A stretch of 64,000 nucleotides of DNA from Agromyces sp. S2-1-8 (GCF_021129215.1 NZ_JAJOLP010000001.1:3906001-3970000); one strand, 5' to 3'. Positions 15,974-25,371 are shown, counted from the stretch's first letter. Notes: generated from the sequence alone by a model not told the origin. Numbers and translations: made by a program.

Positions 15974-16963
15974 ATGACGCAGACGACGCAGGCCCCGACG
16001 ATGCACGCACTCGTGATCGACCGCACGGGCGGCCCCGACGAGTTCCACCTCGCCGAGGTGCCGCGGCCACTGCGGGTGAGCGACGAGGTGCTCGTGCGGG
16101 TCGTCGCCGCGAGCCTCAACCCGATCGACGTGAAGACGCGTGCCGGCCGCGGCACCGCGGCGGCGATCACGGGCTTCCCCGTCGTGCTCGGCCACGACTT
16201 CGCGGGAATCGTCGAGCAGGTGCCCTACGCGGCGCATCCGCTGCAGCCGGGAGACCGGGTCTACGGCATGGGCCGGGTGCCCCGCACCGGCGGCAGCTTC
16301 GCCGAGCTCATCAGCGTGAGCTCGATGAGCGTCGCGCGGATGCCCGCCTCACTCGACTTCGCGCACGCCGCCGCCGTCCCGCTCGCCGCGCTCACGGCGT
16401 GGGGCGCGGTGGTCGACACGGCGCGGGTGCACGACGGCCAGCGCATGCTCGTGCATGCGGGCGCCGGCGGCGTCGGCCATTTCGCCGTACAGTTCGCGGC
16501 GTATTTCGGCGCGAACGTCACCGCGACCGCATCGGCCCGCAACGCCGAGTTCGTCCGCGACCTCGGCGCCCGCCGCGTCGTGGACTACACGACCGAGCGC
16601 TTCGAGGAGGTCGCCCGCGACCAGGACGTCGTGATCGACCTGATCGGCAACGTGAAGGACGACACGGGCGTGCGCTCGCTCGACGCGCTGCGCCCGGGCG
16701 GACTGGTCGTGAACGTGCCGACCAGCTCGTGGCCGACCATGCGGGAGGACGCGGAGGCCCGCGGCCTGCGCGCCACCGGGTACTCGGTGTCGCCCGACGC
16801 CCGCACGCTCGCGGTCATCACCCGCCTCATCGACGACGGGGCCGTGCGCGTGCACGTCGACCGCGAGCTGCCGCTCGCCGACGGCGCCGAGGCGAGCCGG
16901 CTCGTCGAAGCCGGGCACGTGCGCGGCAAGATCGTGCTGCGGGTCGCGCCCGATCCCGCCTGA
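15974..16963 (+). CDS. NADP-dependent quinone oxidoreductase-like protein (MDR superfamily)
   Basis: A 329-residue medium-chain dehydrogenase/reductase without the structural zinc cysteines, like quinone oxidoreductases. It has the GroES-like N-terminal half (VVLGHDFAGIV, AHPLQPGDRVYGMG) and the Rossmann motif LVHAGAGGVGHFAVQFA around residues 158-174. Probably it reduces quinones or enones with NADPH. ATG 15974 is preferred over upstream in-frame starts because GGGAGG is seven bases before it. Confidence 0.88.
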   Translation: MTQTTQAPTMHALVIDRTGGPDEFHLAEVPRPLRVSDEVLVRVVAASLNPIDVKTRAGRGTAAAITGFPVVLGHDFAGIVEQVPYAAHPLQPGDRVYGMGRVPRTGGSFAELISVSSMSVARMPASLDFAHAAAVPLAALTAWGAVVDTARVHDGQRMLVHAGAGGVGHFAVQFAAYFGANVTATASARNAEFVRDLGARRVVDYTTERFEEVARDQDVVIDLIGNVKDDTGVRSLDALRPGGLVVNVPTSSWPTMREDAEARGLRATGYSVSPDARTLAVITRLIDDGAVRVHVDRELPLADGAEASRLVEAGHVRGKIVLRVAPDPA

Positions 16964-16978
16964 CCGGCGGGAGGTCGC

Positions 16979-17935
16979 TCACCGCCCGGCGGCGAGCAGC
17001 GACGAGCCGAGTTCGCTGCGCAGGTAGAGCATGCTGTGACCGTACCGGGTCGAGACGACGAGCCCCGCGTCGCGGAGCACCCGCAGGTGCTGGTTCACGG
17101 CCGACGCGGTGACGCCGAACCGCACCCCGAGCTCGGTCGACGAGGCGGGGTCGCCGAGCGCCGAGAGCAGGCGGGCGCGCGTCTCGCCGAGCACCGCGGC
17201 GACGGCCGCCGGGTTCGCGACGTCCTCGGCCTCCCACAGGGCGCCCTGGCCGCGGGCCGGGTACATGAGCATCGGCGGGCCGTCGCCGACCGGCGCCGAG
17301 GCGCGACGCGTGAACATCGTCGGCACGAGCGTGAGCCCCGAGCCGCCGACGGCCCGGGTGCGCTCGATCGGATGCCGCAGTCGTACCGCGAGCACCCCGT
17401 CGGCGAACTCGACCGTGCTGGTCAGGCCGTTCAGCATCGTCGCCACGCCCGACTGCGCGATCTGACGGCCCCGGTGCACGACGTCGGCCTCGAGCACCGC
17501 GCGCATGCGCGGCCAGTACGGTGCGAACGACGACTCCCAGAGTTCGTCGAGCGCGGCGACGATGCGCCGCAGCGCCGCCCGGTGCGAGCCCGCGAACACC
17601 GCGGGCACCGCGCCGTGCACCGCTTCGAGGTCGCGGCGGAACACCTCGGCCGGCGTCTCGAGCAGCGCCTCGAGCTCGTCGTCGAGGCGGGTGAGCGGCG
17701 ACTCCGGCCTCGGGTTCAGGAAGTCGGGCGTCCACAGGCGATCGTCGATGAGCGCCGCGAGCACGGCGTGGTCGAGACCCGCCCGTGCCGTCTCGGTGCG
17801 GGCGACCCAGGGCAGCTGCAGCGGAAACCGCGACGGGTCGCGCACGGCGCGCAACGAGAGGCCGAGCTCCGAGAGCGGCGAGATGCCGAAGCGCACGGCT
17901 GCGACATCGTTCTCGTTCAGCACGTAGCGCAACAT
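16979..17935 (-). CDS. DUF5937 family regulator with ArsR-like winged helix
   Basis: A 318-residue protein whose first 230 residues match DUF5937 (MLRYVLNENDVAAVRFGISP, a typical start). The C-terminal 70 residues form an ArsR-type winged helix: TELGVRFGVTASAVNQHLRV then LRDAGLVVSTRYGHSMLYLR. No metal-binding cysteines are visible. It is divergent from an MFS exporter with a 55-bp gap, so it probably represses the transporter in response to a small molecule. Confidence 0.8.
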   Translation of the reverse strand: MLRYVLNENDVAAVRFGISPLSELGLSLRAVRDPSRFPLQLPWVARTETARAGLDHAVLAALIDDRLWTPDFLNPRPESPLTRLDDELEALLETPAEVFRRDLEAVHGAVPAVFAGSHRAALRRIVAALDELWESSFAPYWPRMRAVLEADVVHRGRQIAQSGVATMLNGLTSTVEFADGVLAVRLRHPIERTRAVGGSGLTLVPTMFTRRASAPVGDGPPMLMYPARGQGALWEAEDVANPAAVAAVLGETRARLLSALGDPASSTELGVRFGVTASAVNQHLRVLRDAGLVVSTRYGHSMLYLRSELGSSLLAAGR

Positions 17936-17990
17936 GAAGGCATACGCTACATCAATTTCGCGGCGCCTCGGCCTCTGCCAGAACTGAACC

Positions 17991-19400
17991 GTGAGCCCTA
18001 CCTCCCCGACCGACACCGACCCCGCTCCCGGCACCGGCTCGACGCCGGCCGTCGGCTCCGAGGCATCCCCGCCTCTCGAGACGCCGGGCGCACGCCCCAC
18101 CTGGCGCGCCCGCCTCGCCGCCTCGGTCGCCGACCCGGTGCTGCGCATCCTCGTCGGCGCGACCCTCATCTCGCGGATCGGCCGCGGCATCTTCCTCGCC
18201 GTCACGGTGCTGTACTTCACCCTGATCGTCGGCCTCGCGCCGGGAGAGGTCGCGATCGTGCTCGCCTCGGCGAGCGCGGCCGGGGTCGTCGCGTCGTTCG
18301 CCGGCGGATGGCTCGCCGACCGGTTCAGCGCGAAGCGGCTGCTCATCCTCTTCACCGCGGTCGAGGGCGTGGCGCTCATCGCGTACGTCTTCGCGGGCGA
18401 CTTCGCGACGGCACTCGTGATCGCCGTCGTCTGCGGGTTCTTCGAGCAGGGCGCGAACTCGACCCGCTCCGCGATCATCGCGCGCGCCTTCGAGGGCGAG
18501 TCGCGCGTGCACGCCAGGGCGGTGCTGCGCACCGTCACGAACGTCTCGATCGCGGTCGGCTCGGGCCTCGGCGCCCTCGCCCTCGCGCTCGGCACCGCCG
18601 AGGCGTACCGGGGGCTCATCATCGGCGCGGGCGTGCTCTACCTGCTCGGCCTGTTCCAGCTCGTGCGGCTGCCCGCGCACGTCGATGCACCGGCACGGCC
18701 GACGGTCGCCGACGTGGTCACCGCCACGGGCTCCGTGGATGCCGCGGCCACCGCCGACGCGATCGCCGAGGAGCGCCGCAACTGGCGCGCCCACTCGCCG
18801 TGGCGCGACCCGCGCTACCTCGCCCTCACGGTGCTCAGCGCGATCTTCGGCATGCAGTTCGGCGTCGGCGAGCTCGGCGTGCCGTTGTGGATCACCCGCG
18901 ACACGTCCGCGCCCGAGGTGCTCATCGCCGCCCTGCTCATCCTCAACACGGCGATCGTCGTCGTCTTCCAGGTGCCGATGTCGCGCGGCACGCACGACCT
19001 GCGGGTCGCGGGTCGCGTCTCGGCGATCGCCGCGTGGCTCATGGCCGGGGCGTGCCTCGTGTACGCCGCGGCCGCAGGGCTGCCGACCGGGTTCGCCGTC
19101 ACCGTGCTCGTGATCGCCGCACTGGCGCACGCCTTCGCGGAGGTGCTCTCGCAGGCGGGCGGCTGGGGCCTCAGCTTCGAGCTCGCCGACCCCGTGCGCG
19201 CCGGCACCTACCAGGGCGTGTTCGGCATGGGCTACTCGGTCGGTGCGCTCGCGGCACCCCTCGTGGTGAACGCCACCGCGATCTCGAACGGGCTCTGGGG
19301 CTGGACGGTGCTCGCTGTGATCTTCCTCGTCTCGGGCCTCGGCACGGCCTGGATCGCCAGGCGCGCGGCTCGCGCCGCGGCATCCGCCTCGCCCGCCTGA
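17991..19400 (+). CDS. MFS transporter
   Basis: A 469-residue transporter with about twelve membrane segments and a 40-residue polar leader. LADRFSAKRLLILF is the loop 2-3 signature of the family (G/A-D-R-x-x-x-R/K-R). The central loop (about residues 225-275) is long and hydrophilic. Drug or metabolite efflux is likely but the substrate is not known. GTG 17991 is the assumed start. It is divergent from a DUF5937/ArsR regulator. Confidence 0.88.
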   Translation: MSPTSPTDTDPAPGTGSTPAVGSEASPPLETPGARPTWRARLAASVADPVLRILVGATLISRIGRGIFLAVTVLYFTLIVGLAPGEVAIVLASASAAGVVASFAGGWLADRFSAKRLLILFTAVEGVALIAYVFAGDFATALVIAVVCGFFEQGANSTRSAIIARAFEGESRVHARAVLRTVTNVSIAVGSGLGALALALGTAEAYRGLIIGAGVLYLLGLFQLVRLPAHVDAPARPTVADVVTATGSVDAAATADAIAEERRNWRAHSPWRDPRYLALTVLSAIFGMQFGVGELGVPLWITRDTSAPEVLIAALLILNTAIVVVFQVPMSRGTHDLRVAGRVSAIAAWLMAGACLVYAAAAGLPTGFAVTVLVIAALAHAFAEVLSQAGGWGLSFELADPVRAGTYQGVFGMGYSVGALAAPLVVNATAISNGLWGWTVLAVIFLVSGLGTAWIARRAARAAASASPA

Positions 19401-19430
19401 ACTCCCGGTGACCGCTCGCGGCGCGGCGGC

Positions 19431-19988
19431 TCAGCCGAGCGGCTGCGCGAGCACCCAGTCGTTCTCGAGGCGGCCGCCGACGGTGAAGTGCTTGCGGCCG
19501 GCCTTCGCGAAGCCGTGCTTCTCGTAGAAGCGGATCGCCCGGGCGTTCTGCTCGTTCACGCCGAGCCAGCACGCGATCGCACCGGTCGCCCCGGCGGCGT
19601 CGAGGGTCGCCGCCATGAGCGGCGCGGCGATGCCGCCGCCGTGCTCGTCGGCACGCGTGTAGAACTTGCTGAGCTCGATCGCCGGGCGGGCGGCGACCGC
19701 GGCGGCGGCATCCGCGTCGCCTGGCTCGCCGCCCACGAGCATGCTGTATCCGACGAGCCGGGCCGACGTCCCGTCGCTGCGCTCGGCCACGAGCACGATG
19801 CGATCGGGGTCGGCCAGGTGGCTCGCGAAGTGCTCGGGCAGGAAGTTGCGCGCGACGAAGTCGGCGACGGCCTCCGCCGTCGTGTGCGGCGGGCACGCGA
19901 GCGGGAAGGTCTCGGCGGCGAGCTCCGCGAGCGGCTCGACATCGGTCGCGGCCGCAGGACGGATGAGGAGTTCGGTCACGGCGCTCAC
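19431..19988 (-). CDS. GNAT family N-acetyltransferase
   Basis: A 185-residue acetyltransferase. The acetyl-CoA loop appears as IELSKFYTRADEHGGGIAAPLM (Q/R-x-x-G/A region), followed by CWLGVNEQNARAIRFYEKHG, the classic motif B with the conserved Asn and Tyr. The substrate is not known. GTG 19988 is used because family homology begins directly after it (VTELLIRPA); an ATG at 20075 in the same frame would add 29 residues with no recognisable content. Confidence 0.82.
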   Translation of the reverse strand: MSAVTELLIRPAAATDVEPLAELAAETFPLACPPHTTAEAVADFVARNFLPEHFASHLADPDRIVLVAERSDGTSARLVGYSMLVGGEPGDADAAAAVAARPAIELSKFYTRADEHGGGIAAPLMAATLDAAGATGAIACWLGVNEQNARAIRFYEKHGFAKAGRKHFTVGGRLENDWVLAQPLG

Positions 19989-20134
19989 GCCGCGATTCTG
20001 CCAGAGCACGACCCGCAGCGCGCCGAACGTGACGTCGGCGATCGCCCGCGAGGCCGCGGTGCGCACGACGGCCATGCCGGCGCGTCGCCGGGAAGTCCTG
20101 TCACCGGTCGGACCCTCCGTGCCATGATCGGCGC

Positions 20135-21520
20135 ATGGCCGACCGCAGCTCGCCGCTCCTCGCCCGCTCCGACGACGGGCGATCGTTCACGATCGCGGAT
20201 GCCTCCGGCACGCCGTTCACCGCCGGCACCCTGCTGCTCGTCACGGCCGACGACCGGCGGCACCTCGCGATCGTCGAGGAGCGCGGCGCGGCCGGCGGCG
20301 AGCCCGACGCCGTGCTCGGTCGCCTGATCGGCATCATCGACGGCACCCGGTTCGACCCTCGGGGCGGCTCGCCGTTCTCCGACGCCGTGGTCGAGATCGC
20401 CGACGCCGACACCATCGACCTCGTGCACGCGGCGATGGGCGCGACGCTCGAGATCGGCGTGAACCTCAGCCCGCCGATCCGCCCGGCGCGACTGCTCAGT
20501 CATCGCTTCAACCGGCACACCTTCTGGTGCGGGCAGAGCGGGTCGGGCAAGACGTACGCCCTCGGCGTCGTGCTCGAGCAGCTCATCGCGCACACCGCGC
20601 TGCCCGTCGTGGTCTTCGACCCGAACTCCGACTTCGTGCGGCTCGGCGAGCTCAACCCCGGCGCGAGCGGGCCAACGGCCGAACTGCTGGGCCAACGCGA
20701 CATCCGCGTGCTGCGCCCGAGCACGCCGGGCGCCGAGCCGTTGCGCGCCCGCTTCCCCGCCCTGAGCCTCGAGGCGAAGGCCGCGGTGCTCCGCCTCGAC
20801 CCGGTCGCCGACCGCGAGGAGTTCAACGCGGTCGTGCATCTCGGCGACACGCTCAGCGCCGACGAGCCCGACGAGGTGCTGCCCGAGCTGCTCGGCTCCG
20901 ACGATCCGGTGCGTCGTGCGCTCGGCCTTCGCATCGAGAACATGGGCCTCCTGAACTGGGAGGTGTGGGCGGGCCACGACCGCGAGGCGACGCTCGTCAT
21001 CGACGAACGCGCCGACGCGACCGTGCTCGACCTGGGCGGGTTCTCGACGCCCGACCAGCACCTCGTCGTCGCGCTGTCGGTGCTCGAGGAGCTCTGGGAG
21101 CGGCGCGAGGAGCGGCGGCCCACCCTGCTCGTGATCGACGAGGCGCACAACCTCTGCTCCCCCGCGCTCACGTCGCCCCTCGCGATCGCGGTGCGCGACC
21201 GCATCGAGCAGATCGCCGCAGAGGGCCGCAAGTACGGCCTCTGGCTGCTCATCTCGACGCAGCGCCCGTCGAAGGTGCACCCCGGCATCGTCTCCCAGTG
21301 CGACAACCTCGCCCTCATGAAGATGAGCTCGCCGATCGATCTCGCGGGCATCGCCGAGTACTTCGGGTATGCGCCGGCCGCGCTCGTCGCGCGCTCGCCG
21401 TGGTTCCGCCAGGGCGAGGCGCTCTTCGCCGGCGGTTTCGCCCCCGCGCCGACCCTGCTCGCGATGAACCGGCGTCTCACGCCCGAGGGCGGAAGCGACG
21501 TGGGCGTGCCCCTGCGCTGA
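20135..21520 (+). CDS. HerA/DUF87-like ATPase
   Basis: A 461-residue P-loop ATPase. An N-terminal beta-barrel-like domain (residues 1-115) precedes the motor domain with Walker A CGQSGSGKTYALG (about 131-143), VVVFDPNSDF, Walker B TLLVIDEAHNLC, and the sensor block LWLLISTQRPSKVHP. This is the HerA/FtsK order seen in DNA pumps. Archaeal HerA works with a NurA nuclease; none is adjacent here. It is convergent with aceB. A role in DNA handling is inferred only from the family. Confidence 0.8.
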   Translation: MADRSSPLLARSDDGRSFTIADASGTPFTAGTLLLVTADDRRHLAIVEERGAAGGEPDAVLGRLIGIIDGTRFDPRGGSPFSDAVVEIADADTIDLVHAAMGATLEIGVNLSPPIRPARLLSHRFNRHTFWCGQSGSGKTYALGVVLEQLIAHTALPVVVFDPNSDFVRLGELNPGASGPTAELLGQRDIRVLRPSTPGAEPLRARFPALSLEAKAAVLRLDPVADREEFNAVVHLGDTLSADEPDEVLPELLGSDDPVRRALGLRIENMGLLNWEVWAGHDREATLVIDERADATVLDLGGFSTPDQHLVVALSVLEELWERREERRPTLLVIDEAHNLCSPALTSPLAIAVRDRIEQIAAEGRKYGLWLLISTQRPSKVHPGIVSQCDNLALMKMSSPIDLAGIAEYFGYAPAALVARSPWFRQGEALFAGGFAPAPTLLAMNRRLTPEGGSDVGVPLR

Positions 21521-21544
21521 CCGCGGTCGCTCGGTGATCGGCGT

Positions 21545-21593
21545 CGGTCGGTCGAGCGGTCGAGCGGTCGAGTGCAGCGTCTCGAGACCACCG
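21545..21593. repeat. REP-like repeat
   Basis: A copy of the dispersed repeat: GGTCGGTCGAG, then CGGTCGAG units in short tandem, then GCAGCGTCTCGAGACCACCG. It lies between the convergent HerA-like and aceB genes, directly before the hairpin at 21604. The triplicated GGTCGAGC unit is a local expansion. Confidence 0.6.
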
Positions 21594-21603
21594 CGGCACA
21601 GCA

Positions 21604-21640
21604 GGATGCCTCGGCGGGATCGTGTCCCGCCGAGGCATCC
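21604..21640. terminator. Perfect 16-bp hairpin, bidirectional terminator
   Basis: The arm starting GGATGCCTCG (21604-21619) and the arm ending CGAGGCATCC (21625-21640) are perfect complements around a five-base loop, TCGTG. It sits between convergent genes, so it can end both transcripts. No T-run follows. Its outer ten bases are the over-represented 10-mer GGATGCCTCG discussed in the findings. Confidence 0.75.
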
Positions 21641-21654
21641 CCTCGATCAGCCCG

Positions 21655-23322
21655 TCACAGGAACCGGGCGTAGGCCCCCAGCGTGAGGAACGTGGGGAAC
21701 TCGGGCTCGAGCGCGACCGAGCGGAACACCTGGATGGCGTCGTCGAAGCGGTCGCCCTCGAATCGGGGCAGGCTGCGCACCGCCTCGCCCATCGCCCCGA
21801 CGATGTACGTCTGGTCGATGCGGGTGCCCTCTGCGGTGACGGTGTTGTCGTGCAGCCACTGCCAGATCTGCGACCGCGAGATCTCGGCCGTCGCCGCGTC
21901 CTCCATGAGGTTCTCGATCGCCGCGGCGCCGATGCCGCGCAGCCACGACTCGATGTAGCGGATCGCGATCTGGATGTTGTCGATCACTCCCGCCTCGGTG
22001 ACGGCGCCGCCCACCGACGGGATGTCGAGCAGCTGGGCACCGGTCACCTCGACGTCCTCGCGCAGGCGGTCGAGCTGGTTCGGCCGCTCGCCGAGCACCG
22101 CGTCGAACTCGGCCCGTGCCGTCGGGATGAGGTCGGGGTGCGCCACCCAGGTGCCGTCGAACCCGTCGCCGGCCTCTCGGCGCTTGTCGGCCGACACCGC
22201 GGCGAGCGCACGCTCGGTCACCTCGGGGTCTCGGCGGTTCGGGATGAACGCGCTCATGCCGCCGATGGCATACGCACCGCGCTGGTGCGCCGTCGAGACG
22301 AGCAGCTCGGTGTAGGCCCGCATGAACGGCACCGTCATCGTGATCTGCGTGCGGTCGGGGAACACCCAGCGGCGGCCCCGGCTGCGGAACGTCTTCACGA
22401 TCGAGAAGATGTAGTCCCAGCGACCGGCGTTGAGGCCCGCGCAGTGGTCGCGCAGCTCGAAGAGGATCTCCTCCATCTGGAAGGCGGCCTGGATGGTCTC
22501 GATGAGCACCGTCGCCCGGACGGTGCCCTGCGGGATGCCGACGTAGTCCTGCGCGAACACGAAGATGTCGTTCCAGAGCTTCGCCTCGCGGTGCGACTCG
22601 AGCTTCGGCAGGTAGAAGTACGGACCCCGGCCGAGCTCGATGAGCCGGCGTGCGTTGTGGAAGAAGTAGAGCCCGAAGTCGACGAGCGAGCCCGAGGCGT
22701 GCATGGCGCGGCCCGAGCGGTCGTGGAACTTCAGGTGCTTCTCGGTCAGGTGCCAGCCGCGCGGGCGGAACACGATCGTCGGGGTCTCCGTGATCGGGCG
22801 CTCGAGACGGTACTGCCGGCCCTCGGGGCTCGTGAACTCGAGCCGGTCGCGCAGGGCGTCGAACAGGCTCAGCTGGCCCTCGACGACGTTGCGCCAGGTG
22901 GGGCTCGTCGCGTCCTCCTGGTCGGCGAGCCAGACCTTCGCGTCGCTGTTGAGCGCGTTGATCGCCATCTTGCGGTCGGTCGGGCCGGTGATCTCGACGC
23001 GGCGGTCCTCGAGGCCGGGGCCGGCGCCGGCGACGCGCCAGCTGCGGTCCTCGCGGATGCGGGCGGTCTCGGGCAGGAACTTCGGGTCGCGCCCGTTCGC
23101 GGCGTCGACCCGGGTCTGCAGCCGGGCGGCGAGCAGCTCGTGCCGGGTGTGCGCGAACCGGTCGTGCAGCTCGGCGATGAACTCGAGCGCCTCGGGCGTG
23201 AGGATCTCGTCGTACCGCTCGCCGAGCTGGGCGGTGATCTCGATGCGCGGGTCGACGACGGCGAAGCTGCCCGTCGCGGTGCGCGGTTCGGTCTCGGCGC
23301 GTTCGAGGGTGATGGTGCTCAT
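21655..23322 (-). CDS. aceB: Malate synthase A
   Basis: A 555-residue enzyme, the normal length for malate synthase A. It condenses glyoxylate with acetyl-CoA to malate in the glyoxylate shunt. Family blocks seen: VWLADQEDATSPTW, FRPRGWHLTEKHL, PYFYLPKLESHREAKLW, RATVLIETIQAAFQMEEIL, and the catalytic-region GGMSAFIPNRRDPEV. AAGGAG lies eight bases before ATG 23322. It is codirectional with and downstream of aceA across a REP-type hairpin, so the two may be one transcript with a processed or attenuated junction. RamB-type control is likely (see 40330-41838). Confidence 0.95.
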   Translation of the reverse strand: MSTITLERAETEPRTATGSFAVVDPRIEITAQLGERYDEILTPEALEFIAELHDRFAHTRHELLAARLQTRVDAANGRDPKFLPETARIREDRSWRVAGAGPGLEDRRVEITGPTDRKMAINALNSDAKVWLADQEDATSPTWRNVVEGQLSLFDALRDRLEFTSPEGRQYRLERPITETPTIVFRPRGWHLTEKHLKFHDRSGRAMHASGSLVDFGLYFFHNARRLIELGRGPYFYLPKLESHREAKLWNDIFVFAQDYVGIPQGTVRATVLIETIQAAFQMEEILFELRDHCAGLNAGRWDYIFSIVKTFRSRGRRWVFPDRTQITMTVPFMRAYTELLVSTAHQRGAYAIGGMSAFIPNRRDPEVTERALAAVSADKRREAGDGFDGTWVAHPDLIPTARAEFDAVLGERPNQLDRLREDVEVTGAQLLDIPSVGGAVTEAGVIDNIQIAIRYIESWLRGIGAAAIENLMEDAATAEISRSQIWQWLHDNTVTAEGTRIDQTYIVGAMGEAVRSLPRFEGDRFDDAIQVFRSVALEPEFPTFLTLGAYARFL

Positions 23323-23345
23323 GGTTTCGTCTCCTTGCGACGTGC

Positions 23346-23424
23346 CGGCCGAGGAGCGCGGAGCGGGTGTCGAGACCGGTGTGGTGGTCTCGACACGGCG
23401 CTTCGCGCCTCCTCGACCGACGGA
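23346..23424. repeat. REP-like palindrome between aceA and aceB
   Basis: The aceA-aceB gap is almost entirely a palindrome. The core is GTGTCGAGACC (23367-23377) and GGTCTCGACAC (23386-23396), perfect 11-bp arms with an eight-base loop. Outer parts GAGGAGCGCGGAGCG and CGCTTCGCGCCTCCTC pair imperfectly. It belongs to the family at 3104, 21545 and 60382, and could set the aceA:aceB mRNA ratio. Confidence 0.75.
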
Positions 23425-23428
23425 TGCG

Positions 23429-24763
23429 TCAGTGGTTGAACTGGTCTTCCTCGGTCGATCCGACGAGGGCGAGCGTGGCGCTCTGCGGGTTCAGCGCGGT
23501 GGCGATCTGGTCGAAGTAGCCGGTGCCGACCTCGCGCTGGTGGCGCGTGGCGGTGTAGCCGGCGGCCTCCGAGGCGAATTCCGCCTCCTGGAGCTCGACG
23601 TAGGCCGACATGTGACGCTCGTTGTAGTCCTTGGCGAGCGTGAACATGGAGTGGTTGAGGGCGTGGAAGCCCGCGAGGGTGATGAACTGGAACGCGTAGC
23701 CCATCGACGCGAGCTCCCGCTGGAACTTCGCGATCTGGTCGTCGTCGAGGTGGCGCTTCCAGTTGAACGACGGCGAGCAGTTGTACGAGAGGCGCTTGCC
23801 GGGGAACTTCGCGTGCACGGCCTCGGCGAACCGGCGGGCGAGCTCGAGGTCGGGCTCGGCCGACTCGACCCAGAGCAGGTCGGCGTACTCGGCGTAGGCG
23901 AGGCCGCGGGCGATGACCGGCTCGATGCCGTTCTGCACCTCGTAGAAGCCCTCGGCGGTGCGCTCGCCCGTCACGAACGGGCGGTCGCGCTCGTCGTGGT
24001 CGCTCGTCAGCAGCGTCGCGGCGAGCGCGTCGGTACGGGCGATGATGATCGACGGCACGCCCGCGACGTCGGCCGCGAGGCGGGCCGCGTTGATCGTGCG
24101 GATGTGCTGCGAGGTGGGGATGAGCACCTTGCCGCCCATGTGCCCGCACTTCTTCTCGCTCGCGAGCTGGTCCTCCCAGTGCACGCCCGCGGCTCCGGCC
24201 TCGATCATCTGGTGCATGAGCTCGTAGGCGTTGAGCGGTCCGCCGAAGCCCGCCTCGGCGTCGGCGACGATCGGCGCCATCCAGTCGGCGATGCCCGTGG
24301 CCGAGGCATCCGTCTCGATCTGGCCGGCCCGGAGGAGCGCGTTGTTGATGCGGCGCACGACGGCCGGCACCGAGTTCGCGGGGTAGAGCGACTGGTCGGG
24401 GTAGGTCTGGCCCGAGAGGTTCGCGTCGGCGGCGACCTGCCAGCCGCTCAGGTAGATCGCCTTGAGGCCCGCGCGAACCTGCTGCACGGCCTGGTTGCCG
24501 GTGAGGGCGCCGAGCGCGGCCGACCACTCGGGGTCCTCCATGCGCTCGAACGCGTTCCCGGTGTTCTTCTGGATGTTCTCCCAGAGCTTCTCGGCGCCGC
24601 GCTTGGCGAGCGTGCGCTCCTCCCGCACGGGGCCGCGGAGCGCGATGACGTCTTCGGCGGTGTAGTCGCGCTTGACGCCCTCCCAGCGCGGGTCGGCGTC
24701 CCACTCGAGCTGCAGCTCGGCAGCGGTCTGGGTCTGGTCGCCGGGGCGGGTGGGGGTGCTCAT
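23429..24763 (-). CDS. aceA: Isocitrate lyase
   Basis: A 444-residue isocitrate lyase, which splits isocitrate to glyoxylate and succinate at the start of the glyoxylate shunt. The catalytic signature [14 protein letters not shown] is present with Cys206, and metal/substrate blocks [26 protein letters not shown] and NCSPSFNW are intact. GAAGGAG lies seven bases before ATG 24763. It allows growth on acetate, fatty acids or C2 products, including those of the amine-degradation genes in this window. The upstream region has a pair of TTCTGCGG direct repeats that may be regulator sites. Confidence 0.96.
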   Translation of the reverse strand: MSTPTRPGDQTQTAAELQLEWDADPRWEGVKRDYTAEDVIALRGPVREERTLAKRGAEKLWENIQKNTGNAFERMEDPEWSAALGALTGNQAVQQVRAGLKAIYLSGWQVAADANLSGQTYPDQSLYPANSVPAVVRRINNALLRAGQIETDASATGIADWMAPIVADAEAGFGGPLNAYELMHQMIEAGAAGVHWEDQLASEKKCGHMGGKVLIPTSQHIRTINAARLAADVAGVPSIIIARTDALAATLLTSDHDERDRPFVTGERTAEGFYEVQNGIEPVIARGLAYAEYADLLWVESAEPDLELARRFAEAVHAKFPGKRLSYNCSPSFNWKRHLDDDQIAKFQRELASMGYAFQFITLAGFHALNHSMFTLAKDYNERHMSAYVELQEAEFASEAAGYTATRHQREVGTGYFDQIATALNPQSATLALVGSTEEDQFNH

Positions 24764-24884
24764 CGTCGTGCTCCTTCGGTCGTGCGGGGTCGTGATGCGG
24801 GATGCCTCGTGGCGGGGCGTCCGCTCGTCGTGAAACCCATGCTGCGCCCGCCGGGACGGGCCGCATCGACGATCCGGGGGGTGA

Positions 24885-24906
24885 ACTTCTGCGGTATTTC
24901 TGCGGC
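24885..24906. promoter_or_regulatory. Candidate regulator site upstream of aceA
   Basis: AACTTCTGCGG at 24885-24895 is followed by a second TTCTGCGG at 24899-24906. The two TTCTGCGG copies are 11 bp apart, one helical turn. Related elements occur upstream of the RamB-like gene (CGCAGAACTTCGCAAC at 40269-40284) and at 60459. This suggests, without proving, a binding site for the RamB-like regulator about 120-140 bp before aceA. Confidence 0.4.
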
Positions 24907-24960
24907 ACGGAAGAAGCGCCACCGGTTGGCCGCCGCTCGCCTCCACCGGCGCCGTCGTGG

Positions 24961-24996
24961 TACCTTGCAGTTCTAGGTATCTAGCAGCTCAAGGTA
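24961..24996. promoter_or_regulatory. PadR autoregulatory operator
   Basis: A 36-bp interrupted palindrome lies directly before the PadR gene. The outer arms TACCTTG (24961-24967) and CAAGGTA (24990-24996) and the inner arms CTAG (24973-24976, 24981-24984) share one centre of symmetry at 24978.5. AGGTAT half-sites occur at 24975 and 24992. PadR proteins usually repress their own operons from such dyads. Confidence 0.65.
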
Positions 24997-25007
24997 TGGA
25001 GACGGTC

Positions 25008-25370
25008 ATGCGCATCGGCAAAGACCTGGTCGCGGCGGCCGCGACGCCCGTCGTGCTCGGCATCCTCGCCGAGGGCGAGTCGTACGGGTACGCGATCCTG
25101 CAGCGGATCACCGCCCTGTCGGGCGGTGAGCTCGAGTGGAGCGACGGCATGCTCTACCCCCTCCTGCACCGGCTCGAGCGACTCGGGCACGTGCACTCCG
25201 AGTGGCGTCAGAGCGACTCGGGCCGGCCGCGCAAGCACTACCGCCTGAGCGAGCAGGGTGAGGCGGTGCTCGCCGAGCAGCGCCGGCAGTGGTCGGTCGT
25301 CGGCGACGTGCTGAGCAAGGTGTGGCCCGACGACCGCCCCCGGCTGCGCCTCGCGCTCGGGGAGGTCTGA
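25008..25370 (+). CDS. PadR family transcriptional regulator
   Basis: A 120-residue PadR repressor: winged helix with PVVLGILAEGESYGYAILQR, LEWSDGMLYPLLHRLERLG and SGRPRKHYRLSEQGEAVL, all canonical. ATG 25008 is chosen because GGAG (24998-25001) is six bases before it; the upstream ATG 24996 lacks such spacing. It is followed after one base by a membrane protein with a permease-prefix domain, a standard PadR partner, so the pair is an autoregulated operon probably sensing membrane or envelope stress. Confidence 0.92.
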   Translation: MRIGKDLVAAAATPVVLGILAEGESYGYAILQRITALSGGELEWSDGMLYPLLHRLERLGHVHSEWRQSDSGRPRKHYRLSEQGEAVLAEQRRQWSVVGDVLSKVWPDDRPRLRLALGEV

Positions 25371-25371
25371 C

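Noticed and set aside
17936-17990. Operator in the DUF5937-MFS divergent gap
   Set aside because: The 55-bp gap is AT-richer than average but I find no inverted repeat longer than four bases.
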